Assembly (NCBI GenBank): GCA_017445685.1
Contig: JAFSTS010000196.1
Coordinates: 1-13,848 of the forward strand
Length of the DNA: 13,848 nt
Source of the DNA: Clostridia bacterium
GTDB lineage: Bacteria > Bacillota_A > Clostridia > Oscillospirales > Acutalibacteraceae
Direction of reading: 5' to 3'
A program made the position numbers and the translations under genes. Positions 7,394 to 13,848 of the stretch are shown here, piece by piece. The notes under the pieces were generated by a model. That model was given only the letters and a program-made list of their open reading frames with translations. It made no database searches and was not told the origin of the DNA. Positions within the stretch are counted from its first letter, which is position 1, and each line of letters starts with the position of its first letter.

Positions 7394-8893
7394 TTAGTTG
7401 TTGTCAGGATTTTCGTCGTTTCGGTTTTCATCGTTCGGGTAGCCGTAACCGTATCCATATCCGTAGCCTTTTGAGTATCCGTAACCGTAGCGTCCGCCGT
7501 ACTGATATTTTGTTCTGATATTGTTTCCGACAGATTTTTTGATGTTGTTAAATACACAGCCGATGATTTTAGCTTTTCCGTTGGATACATCGTCGATAAC
7601 ATTTCTGATTGCGGAAACAGTAGCGCGGTCTTCCCTGACGACAAGTATGCACGCGTCGGCATAGTTTGTAACAACCGTCGCGTCGGTAACAACTCCGGCA
7701 GGAGCAGTGTCGATGATAACATAATCAAATTCGGATTCAGCCATCTTGATGATTTTATCCATCGCAGATGAGGAGAGAACTTCGGACGGATCAGCTACGC
7801 TGGACGAGCCGGCAAGAAGGCAGATATTATATTTTTCAACATATCTGATGGATTTGTTGAGCGTGGTGTTGCCGTTGATAACATCGGCAAGTCCTCTCTT
7901 GACGCCGGTGTTGACGCCGAGCATTTTGCAAACGGCAGGCTTACGCAAGTCTGCGTCAATAACGAGAACTGATTTTCCGTTCTGGGCAAGACCGATGGCA
8001 ATATTGATAGCAACCGTCGTCTTTCCCTCGTTTTCGGAAGCGGAGGTTATCATGAAGGTCTTGTAGCCGTTCTTGATGGAAACAGATTCGATCTTTGTTC
8101 GAATCGCCTTGTATGTCTCAACAAACGCAAAGCCGTTTGATGTGTCGTTGATAAGCAGAGGACGCTTGTCTTTTGAGTTTTTCTTGTCGTTCTTTTCAAC
8201 GTGAGCAACTGAGCCGAGGACGGAAACGCCAAGCTTTTCTTCGATATCATCAGCTTCACGGATAGTAGTTTTTGCGGCGTTGGTAATAACAACGATAAGA
8301 GCGGAAATTGCAAAGCCGAGGAAACCGCCGATGACGAGATTTCGAAGATACGAATTATTCGTGTCGGGGTTTGAAGCCTTGATCGGAGGATTTATGACCG
8401 TAAGACCGATGTTGGGGAAAGCGCGTTTTGTGACCTCCTCGTAGTGTTCGATAACAGAGTCGGCAATCGCCTTTGACTTGTCGGCGCTGTCGGTCGTGAT
8501 AGTCATTTCAATAACGTTCGTGTCGTCCTGAGCAGTGACCTTGACGGCGGAATTGAGCTCCGACTCAGTGAGATTGTAGTTTTTGCAGTCCTCAAGAACT
8601 TCAAAATAGAGTATCCTGCTTGAAAGAACATAGGAAAAAGTGTTGGCGATTTTGATCGAGCCGTTGATCTCGTTATAAGATGAATCGGTCGATTCACCTG
8701 AGATAGCGTTGACGACAAACGATATTCCCGAAGAATAAGTCGGTGTAACGGTGAGCTTCGTTATTCCGACGCCGCCAAAAGCCATGGCGACTGTCAAAAG
8801 TACAATAAGCCACCACTTTTTCAAAAGCGCTTCGATAAGATAAACAAAATTGATCTCAATTCCGTTAGATGCGTTGTTTTTACTGTTTTCCAA
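7394..8893 (-). CDS. Polysaccharide co-polymerase fused to bacterial tyrosine kinase (Wzz domain + BY-kinase)
   Basis: This 499-residue membrane protein would set chain length and control export of a surface polysaccharide. An N-terminal Wzz-type domain is bounded by two membrane segments, about 27-46 (after KKWW) and 184-204, with an extracellular loop between them. A cytoplasmic BY-kinase follows: Walker A SASENEGKTT (284-293, Lys291), Walker A' VLVIDADLRKP (309-319) and Walker B VIIDTAP (392-398). The C-terminal tail has ten tyrosines between 463 and 485, mostly in a Tyr-Gly alternation; this is the autophosphorylation cluster. Many Firmicutes split these two parts into separate proteins (CpsC/CpsD), while here they are one chain, as in Wzc. 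The start is a TTG at 8893 with GGGAGG upstream; there is no suitable ATG. It overlaps the end of the preceding ligase gene by 14 bases and is followed by a terminator. Confidence 0.93.
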   Translation of the reverse strand: MENSKNNASNGIEINFVYLIEALLKKWWLIVLLTVAMAFGGVGITKLTVTPTYSSGISFVVNAISGESTDSSYNEINGSIKIANTFSYVLSSRILYFEVLEDCKNYNLTESELNSAVKVTAQDDTNVIEMTITTDSADKSKAIADSVIEHYEEVTKRAFPNIGLTVINPPIKASNPDTNNSYLRNLVIGGFLGFAISALIVVITNAAKTTIREADDIEEKLGVSVLGSVAHVEKNDKKNSKDKRPLLINDTSNGFAFVETYKAIRTKIESVSIKNGYKTFMITSASENEGKTTVAINIAIGLAQNGKSVLVIDADLRKPAVCKMLGVNTGVKRGLADVINGNTTLNKSIRYVEKYNICLLAGSSSVADPSEVLSSSAMDKIIKMAESEFDYVIIDTAPAGVVTDATVVTNYADACILVVREDRATVSAIRNVIDDVSNGKAKIIGCVFNNIKKSVGNNIRTKYQYGGRYGYGYSKGYGYGYGYGYPNDENRNDENPDNN

Positions 8894-10160
8894 TTCTATG
8901 ACCTCCCATATCCATTATCCGTTTGTTATTTGTTTCAGATTGTGAAACGCATAGCGAAATAAACGACAGCGTGATCACAAGCTGGATAAATGTTTCAAGA
9001 TAAACTACCATGATATATTCGATTGCAAGCATACACATTACAATAACCAGAAACGGTGTAGTGAAGTTTACACCTTTTTTGTACTGACGGGCAAGCTTGA
9101 CTAAAAGATATATATAAAACCAGTAGTACGCTATAAAGCCGACGATTCCGAGACAGGAAAGCATCTCAAGCCAGTTGTTGTGCGAATAAGTAGAGCGCGA
9201 AAAGATGTTTCGCAGATATCCTGAGAAGTTATGAGCGCCGACGCCAAGGATCGGGTGCTGACAAAACAGCTCAAAAGCGTATTTTCTGAAAAGCCGCCGC
9301 TCATACAGGCTTGTATCGCCTTTGTCGTTTTCAAGGAAATTAAACATTGCGCTGAATTTCCAGCCTATCGCTTTGTAAAGATGCTCGTCGGTAAAAATCA
9401 GGTATGCGACAAGTCCGACGACGAAAACGGCAAGGAAAATGTTTAAAAACTTATGCTTTCTCTTGCGGTCGAAAAGAATTATCAAAAATACCGCAAGGGC
9501 TACGAGCGACACAGATTTTCGCGAGCTTGTCAGCATCAGCATAAATCCCAGAAAAACTATCGGCACTGCCATGAGCGTATTTTTCTCGGAATAAAACCTG
9601 TAAAAAAGGATTATGATCATCAGCGCAAAAGATATGGCAATATTGTTTACATTGTTGCCTGTGATCTCATAGCCGCCCAGATGCCTTGAAAAAAGCTGGG
9701 AAGTCGGAACGGAGAAGAAAATTTTTAGTCCGAGGTATATGACCGACAGGATAAAAATGTTTTCCGTCCGCCGAAAATCCTGCTTTGTTTCGATGTTCAG
9801 TATCAGAAAATAAGATATCGCCAGATTCTGGACCATCTTTGACATTATCATCATTACCCTTTCGGGATATCTTGCCCACAAAATAGACATCAGGCAAAGC
9901 AGAATGAAAACACCGTACCAGAGCGTATGCATCGGGATCCGAAAACGGCTGAAATTCAAATATCTTCGCAATACGGCGCGCAGAGTGGCGACAGCCAGAA
10001 AGATAAAAAACGCAGCGTAATAAACATAGTGCCTGCCCTCGTCGCGCGAGTTGTGAGCAGTGATTATGCACATCAGGAAAAGCAGAGCGACATCATACAG
10101 CCTGTCCACTGCAAATGTAAAGTTATTGTTTTTAGTTGAATAACTTCTTTTGGCTTCCAT
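8880..10160 (-). CDS. O-antigen ligase / Wzy-like polysaccharide polymerase family membrane protein
   Basis: The 426-residue product is a polytopic membrane protein with roughly ten hydrophobic helices. The family signature lies in the large extracytoplasmic loop near the C-terminal third: YERRLFRKYAFELF (286-299), HPILGVGAHNF (302-312) and YSHNNWLEML (325-334), as in the Wzy_C/WaaL family. SSRKS (212-216) is another common element. Members either polymerise repeat units on undecaprenyl diphosphate or ligate finished glycans. The neighbouring Wzz/BY-kinase, whose role is to set polymer length, favours the polymerase reading, but family membership alone does not separate the two. AAGGGTGA precedes the ATG. 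It is the first gene of a two-gene operon. No glycosyltransferase or flippase gene lies nearby. Confidence 0.88.
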   Translation of the reverse strand: MEAKRSYSTKNNNFTFAVDRLYDVALLFLMCIITAHNSRDEGRHYVYYAAFFIFLAVATLRAVLRRYLNFSRFRIPMHTLWYGVFILLCLMSILWARYPERVMMIMSKMVQNLAISYFLILNIETKQDFRRTENIFILSVIYLGLKIFFSVPTSQLFSRHLGGYEITGNNVNNIAISFALMIIILFYRFYSEKNTLMAVPIVFLGFMLMLTSSRKSVSLVALAVFLIILFDRKRKHKFLNIFLAVFVVGLVAYLIFTDEHLYKAIGWKFSAMFNFLENDKGDTSLYERRLFRKYAFELFCQHPILGVGAHNFSGYLRNIFSRSTYSHNNWLEMLSCLGIVGFIAYYWFYIYLLVKLARQYKKGVNFTTPFLVIVMCMLAIEYIMVVYLETFIQLVITLSFISLCVSQSETNNKRIMDMGGHRIGKQ

Positions 10161-10251
10161 TGCGTCACCCTTGAAATTTGTTCGTTCAATAAAGATTTTT
10201 TCTCAGGCAAACAGGAATATTCGAAAACTATACCTATTTACCCATTATTGA

Positions 10252-10280
10252 GTTATATCATACTTTTTTAAAATTGTATA
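10252..10280 (-). promoter_or_regulatory. Possible promoter for the ligase/BY-kinase operon
   Basis: On the - strand TATACA (10280-10275) is followed after 17 bases by TATAAC (10257-10252), and TG at -1 spacing makes an extended -10. This would leave a leader of about 85 bases. The rest of the 10161-10322 gap is AT-rich and shows nothing else I can name. Confidence 0.4.
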
Positions 10281-10322
10281 CAGTTTTTTGTATTTACCGC
10301 CATTTATTTTTAATAAAGAATC

Positions 10323-10350
10323 AGCGCACCATGGTAAACCACAGTGCGCT
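10323..10350 (-). terminator. Hairpin terminator after the dockerin protein gene
   Basis: AGCGCAC (10323-10329) pairs with GTGCGCT (10344-10350); two wobble pairs and an inner TGG/CCA extend the stem around a short loop. It starts about 18 bases after the stop at 10369. The downstream T-tract (GATTCTTTATT on the - strand) is imperfect. Confidence 0.6.
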
Positions 10351-10368
10351 TGAAAATGAATTAACCGC

Positions 10369-13053
10369 TCAATAGAATATTATTCCTCCGTTAACCTGAT
10401 CTATCTCTCCGAGAAATGCAACGGCAAGGTCGACTATTGCAAAGTCGCTTTCATCAACAGCCCCGTCTCTGTTGCAGTCCATTCCGAGAAATTCAGGCGA
10501 TGTTTCTTCAGGCATACTTACCATGGAATTATATAAGTCGATGTAAATCAGGTCGCTTTCATCTGCAATACCGTCGCCGTTTGCATCGCCGAAGATCACA
10601 ACGGTGTAGCTCTTAATTACCTCTCCGTTTTCAAGAAGATTTATCGTGCTGCCCGTGCCGTAGCCAAAGTCGTCAGGCGTGATTTCAACAGATGTATTCG
10701 CTCCCTGCGTCGTAAGATACATTTCGATATCGTCTTCATAGTAAATACCCTTTGTAAAACCGTAGATTATCATGTTTTCATCGTCGATCACGACTTCACT
10801 CGATTCAGCAGGCAAGAGCTTGGATTCGACTTTTTCTGCTGCTATCGTCACCGTAAGCTCACCGGAAACCTTTGTGATTCGGTAGGTGTTTTCTTTGCCA
10901 GTGTCGGCAGGCCCTTTCAGATTTTTATAAGTTCCTGAGACCGATACATCTGAAATCACATATCCGTCGGGAACATTTACGGTAAAATTAACCTGTCCGT
11001 CCCCTGTGCTGTCGGGTTCTCCTGAGGAACTGTTTCTGGAAACAGCTGAAAGGACTTGCGTTTCATCGGCTGAGGTGTAATCCTGAGTGTAGTAAACATC
11101 GACTGTAATATCAGAGTCGGAGGAAAATGTTACCTTATAACCTTCATCGGCTTTTTCTTCCTGAACATATTGCGTCACAGAATACAAAGCAGAAATCGTT
11201 TTTCTTTCAACATCACCGCACGAAGAACAGGTATATTTTATCACACCGCTTGACTGGGTCGTTGCAGCCGTTTCGATCGCACCGCTGTCAAAGCTATGCG
11301 CCCAGGCGTTGCTTTTGCAGGAAGTGACGCTTGAAGCAGTTGAAACCGTGCAGGAAGTCGAAGTCATATCAGGAGAAGAATAGAGCAGATAATTTATATT
11401 TCTGACAAGCTTTTCGCTATAGACAAGACTTGAATTATAATAAACATTTACGATAGTTCCTGCCGTTCTGTAAGTTGTAGAGGTGTAATACTTCTGGCTT
11501 GATGAAGCAGGAGTTTCACTCATCGGATTTGTTCCTGCGGCAAAAACTGTTGCTCCGCTGATGAGCAGCGTTCCGTCCGAATCGAGCGGAGAATTGTCGC
11601 CGCCCCTTGCCTGAGAAAGAACAGTGAATGTGCCGCCGTAAAGATTCAGCGCGCCGTTTGAGTCAAGACCGTCTCCGTCACAGCTTACATAAAAGTCTCC
11701 GCCGTAGAAGTTCAACGCATAATCACCGCTTGAGGACGAGCCTCCGGGAGCGTTTGAGCCGGGGTTGCCCCAGCCTCCTCCCGGTCCCCAGCCGCCGCCG
11801 GGGTTAAAATGATTGCCGCCGCCTGCTCCGGGATCAGAGCCGTTTGCGCTGCCTCCTGCCGCGTTCATTCCGTCGTCTTGAGCTATTACATAGTACTTGC
11901 CGGAATAAGTGTTGACAGTGCCGGCTTCCAGACCTTCATAGCTTGAATAAATGTAGATTTCGGGATCACGCTCGTATCCGCCCTCAGATCCAAGCTGAAG
12001 CGTCGTGTCGGCATGAACGCCGTCATCACCTGTGTAGATATAAAATGTGCCGCCTGTGATCGAGGCATAAGCGTCGGAATGGATCGCGTCGTCGGCAGTG
12101 TTAAGATTGAAAGTGCCGCCGGTTATGGTTATAGTATTTGCCGCATCGTCGCTTTCTTCATCGTTATTTGAAGCTTTCAAACCCTTTGCGCTCATAGTAT
12201 CTTTGTCAAAGGTAGAGGAAGTGTATCCGTTTTCGGTTTTGATGTCAAATGTTCCGTTTGTAATGGTAAGGTCGCCGCCTGCCTGAATACCGTCGCCGAC
12301 AGAGTTTATTGTAATGCTTCCGCCGTTTATTGTGATATTGCCTTCGGAAACAGTGTCGGTCGAATCGGGCAAAGATTTTATTGCGTCATTTCCCGAAGTG
12401 ACATTGATCGTTCCGTCATTTATCTCGATACTTCCGTCGAAGGCAATACCGTTGTTTTCGGCAGTTGCATTGATCACAGCGCCGTCTACAACAAGCGAAG
12501 CCTCTGCAGCACCCTTGATCGCATTCTTTGCGTTTCCTACCGCATTGAGCGTTCCGTCGCCGAAAATCGTCAAAGCTGAGCCTGACTTAACTTTTATTGC
12601 CGCACCTTCAAAATCTTCGTTTGTCTGCTCAGTTGATGCGTCCTCGTTATCGGTCAGAGTGTTGACCCCTTCGATTTTCAACAGGACATTGCTGTTCTTT
12701 TTTACAACAACAGGGGCTGTGGAAGACGATGCAAGTGTAAGATCATCAAGTATCAGTGTAACCGCGCTCAGACCCTTGCTGACGACAATACTTCCCTCCT
12801 TGCAGCTTCCGCTGATTCGATAAGTGCCCGATGATGTTATCGTAAGAACAGTGTCTTCGATCGTATATCCGCTCGAAGATACGGTTTCGGCAACTCCGTC
12901 GTCCGAAAATGTGAGCTTCGCGCTTTCCGCTGCATAAGTGTAAACCTTCTCGTCCTCAGACGCAAAGGACTGGATTGACAGGACAGTTGCGGATGTAACC
13001 AGACTTGTCAGTGCTAACGCTGATGAAAGAATTAAAGACAAAAGCTTTTTCAT
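10369..13053 (-). CDS. Secreted carbohydrate-binding beta-helix protein with C-terminal dockerin
   Basis: This 894-residue protein starts with a signal peptide (MKKLLSLILSSALA..., likely cut after SFA at residue 31). About residues 41-500 form a right-handed beta-helix of the Cthe_2159 carbohydrate-binding type. It shows repeated turns such as NGGSITI, TGGTFNL, TGGTFYI and YGGTFTV with aspartate-rich loops (DDAIHSD, DDGVHAD, GDGLDS) that could bind calcium. A Gly/Trp/Pro-rich stretch at about 400-438 interrupts it. Then come a short two-cysteine module (TCSSCGD, 608-614), a beta-sandwich-like region and a dockerin at about 822-884 with two EF-hand-like repeats (GDANGDGIADESD and MDCNRDGAVDESD). 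The family binds cellulose or acidic pectic sugars; no enzyme active site is evident, but lyase activity is not excluded. The start at 13053 is chosen over an in-frame ATG at 13080 because AAAGGAGG sits directly before it. Confidence 0.9.
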   Translation of the reverse strand: MKKLLSLILSSALALTSLVTSATVLSIQSFASEDEKVYTYAAESAKLTFSDDGVAETVSSSGYTIEDTVLTITSSGTYRISGSCKEGSIVVSKGLSAVTLILDDLTLASSSTAPVVVKKNSNVLLKIEGVNTLTDNEDASTEQTNEDFEGAAIKVKSGSALTIFGDGTLNAVGNAKNAIKGAAEASLVVDGAVINATAENNGIAFDGSIEINDGTINVTSGNDAIKSLPDSTDTVSEGNITINGGSITINSVGDGIQAGGDLTITNGTFDIKTENGYTSSTFDKDTMSAKGLKASNNDEESDDAANTITITGGTFNLNTADDAIHSDAYASITGGTFYIYTGDDGVHADTTLQLGSEGGYERDPEIYIYSSYEGLEAGTVNTYSGKYYVIAQDDGMNAAGGSANGSDPGAGGGNHFNPGGGWGPGGGWGNPGSNAPGGSSSSGDYALNFYGGDFYVSCDGDGLDSNGALNLYGGTFTVLSQARGGDNSPLDSDGTLLISGATVFAAGTNPMSETPASSSQKYYTSTTYRTAGTIVNVYYNSSLVYSEKLVRNINYLLYSSPDMTSTSCTVSTASSVTSCKSNAWAHSFDSGAIETAATTQSSGVIKYTCSSCGDVERKTISALYSVTQYVQEEKADEGYKVTFSSDSDITVDVYYTQDYTSADETQVLSAVSRNSSSGEPDSTGDGQVNFTVNVPDGYVISDVSVSGTYKNLKGPADTGKENTYRITKVSGELTVTIAAEKVESKLLPAESSEVVIDDENMIIYGFTKGIYYEDDIEMYLTTQGANTSVEITPDDFGYGTGSTINLLENGEVIKSYTVVIFGDANGDGIADESDLIYIDLYNSMVSMPEETSPEFLGMDCNRDGAVDESDFAIVDLAVAFLGEIDQVNGGIIFY
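10402..10590 (-). other. Dockerin domain (two calcium-binding repeats)
   Basis: Each repeat keeps the D-x-N-x-D-G-x-x-D-x-x-D spacing of calcium ligands. Positions 10-11, which decide cohesin choice in studied dockerins, are Glu-Ser in both repeats. An Asp- and Pro-containing linker separates them. Confidence 0.85.
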
Positions 13054-13151
13054 TAAAAATCCTCCTTTTGAATTTTTCATGATTACATTATCCTGTATTT
13101 AACTTAAAAAAACCTTTAAAATCAAAAAAAGTTTTTTAATTGTTTTTTATA

Positions 13152-13188
13152 CAAAACACCCGAAGTATCGCTTGATACCTCGGGTGTT
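13152..13188 (-). terminator. Strong rho-independent terminator after the D,D-carboxypeptidase gene
   Basis: On the - strand a 15-bp stem (13188-13174 with 13169-13155, one G-U wobble) closes a four-base loop and is followed by TTTTGTAT. It begins eight bases after the stop at 13196, isolating the dockerin gene downstream. Confidence 0.92.
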
Positions 13189-13195
13189 GATAAGC

Positions 13196-13848
13196 TTATG
13201 CTATCTTGCCGAGCAGTTTTTTGAACGCAAACGGCAAGGTGATTTTTTCCACATTTTCAGGCGACAGCAGCAAATACTCAGACAACACCTCATCACCGAC
13301 GGAAAACACTATTTTTCCAAGAGTCTGACCTTTTTCAACAGGCGCTGTTGCGCTCAGATCGAGAGTTATTGTCTGCTTTAGTTCCTTTTCGTCTCCCTTT
13401 TTGACAGTCAACGGCTTGATTTCGGGGACTTCTGGAACAATTTTTTCCTTTTCTCCCATCACTACCTTTACCGGAGCGATCAATGATTTATCAACACTCG
13501 GCGATACACTGACATAGCTTGAAAAGCCGTAGTTCAAAAGCGCTTTTGCGCTCTCAAATCTATCCGTACTGTTGTCGCTTCCCAAAACTACGGCGCACAG
13601 ATGAAGTCCGTCCCTTTGAGCCGTTGCGCTCAGGCAGCAGCCTGCCTTGCTTGTCGTACCTGTTTTCAATCCCGTTGTTCCGGGATAAAAGCGGACGAGT
13701 TTGTTGGTGTTTACAAGCTCTGTCGCGCCGTCTCTTAAACTGTCCATCCAAATCGTCGAATAGTTCTGAATCAGCTCGTGTTTTATAAGCTCGCTCGACA
13801 TAACGGCGATATCATGTGCAGATGTTATATTTGTGTCCTCATCGTCAA
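13196..13848 (-). CDS. D-alanyl-D-alanine carboxypeptidase (S11, PBP5/DacF-like), C-terminal part; 5' end outside window
   Basis: The frame stays open to the right edge, giving 216 visible residues. It begins DDEDTNITSAHDIAVMSSEL, the TSAHDIA block typical of peptidase S11 enzymes, so the ATG at 13801 is internal and not the start. The KTG box (LKTGTTSKAG, codons 13658-13666) supplies a substrate-binding lysine. The catalytic SxxK and SxN motifs lie outside the window. A PBP5-type C-terminal beta domain follows (about PVKVVMGEKEKI to SEYLLLSPENVEKI), then a short lysine-containing tail FKKLLGKIA that may bind the membrane as an amphipathic helix. The enzyme trims the terminal D-alanine of peptidoglycan stem peptides outside the membrane. 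It could be a vegetative or a sporulation paralogue; the fragment does not decide. Confidence 0.93.
   Translation of the reverse strand, partial: DDEDTNITSAHDIAVMSSELIKHELIQNYSTIWMDSLRDGATELVNTNKLVRFYPGTTGLKTGTTSKAGCCLSATAQRDGLHLCAVVLGSDNSTDRFESAKALLNYGFSSYVSVSPSVDKSLIAPVKVVMGEKEKIVPEVPEIKPLTVKKGDEKELKQTITLDLSATAPVEKGQTLGKIVFSVGDEVLSEYLLLSPENVEKITLPFAFKKLLGKIA

Noticed and set aside
7439..7507. Tyr-Gly codon repeat as a microsatellite or mobile fragment
   Set aside because: It is the tyrosine-rich autophosphorylation tail expected at the end of BY-kinases.
11800..12450. Repetitive signal in the dockerin gene as a CRISPR-like or DNA repeat array
   Set aside because: The periodicity is at protein level (beta-helix turns with GGTF-like motifs); the DNA copies diverge and there are no uniform spacers.
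12314..12823. 169-codon open frame on the + strand, antisense to the beta-helix gene
   Set aside because: It mirrors the low-complexity Ser/Thr/Gly/Asp repeats of the real gene, lacks a ribosome site and resembles no known family.
13054..13080. Upstream ATG adding nine residues to the dockerin protein
   Set aside because: The added codons include the AAAGGAGG ribosome site itself, and the signal peptide begins naturally at 13053.

Overview
This is an ordinary chromosomal block from a spore-forming, moderate-GC Firmicute, most likely a gut or rumen clostridium of the Ruminococcaceae/Oscillospiraceae type. The clues are the sporulation pair spoIIGA-sigE, a DNA polymerase I with a dead proofreading site, an S11 D,D-carboxypeptidase, and a secreted beta-helix protein ending in a dockerin. 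No mobile element, CRISPR array, rRNA or tRNA gene was seen. No intergenic gap exceeds about 210 bases.

Layout. On the + strand, bases 2-863 hold the last 51 codons of spoIIGA overlapping pro-sigma-E. A shared hairpin (876-912) separates them from everything else, which is on the - strand. Read from right to left (the direction of transcription), the - strand carries: the 3' part of a D-Ala-D-Ala carboxypeptidase with a strong terminator; a secreted carbohydrate-binding, dockerin-bearing beta-helix protein with its own terminator; a two-gene polysaccharide unit (an O-antigen ligase/Wzy-like polymerase overlapping a fused Wzz/BY-kinase) with a terminator; polA; a phosphatase-RimI fusion; tsaD (overlapping the fusion by ATGA); and finally pckA, GTP-type PEP carboxykinase, from its own promoter.

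How the genes work together. SpoIIGA processes pro-sigma-E in the mother cell. The Wzy-like protein and the BY-kinase would polymerise a surface polysaccharide and control its chain length. polA, ptp-rimI and tsaD form a housekeeping run for DNA repair, protein dephosphorylation, N-terminal acetylation and tRNA t6A synthesis. PEPCK joins the C3 and C4 pools of central metabolism. The secreted protein probably binds plant polysaccharide and may dock onto a cell-bound scaffold.

No wholly new system is evident. The most distinctive point is the single reading frame joining a YwlE-like phosphatase (with the Thr11 associated with arginine phosphatases) to a RimI acetyltransferase, translationally coupled to tsaD. 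Other points worth a look are the exact 10-bp duplication of that gene's Shine-Dalgarno region, an inverted repeat over the -35 box of pckA, and a dockerin whose two repeats carry the same residues at the cohesin-recognition positions.
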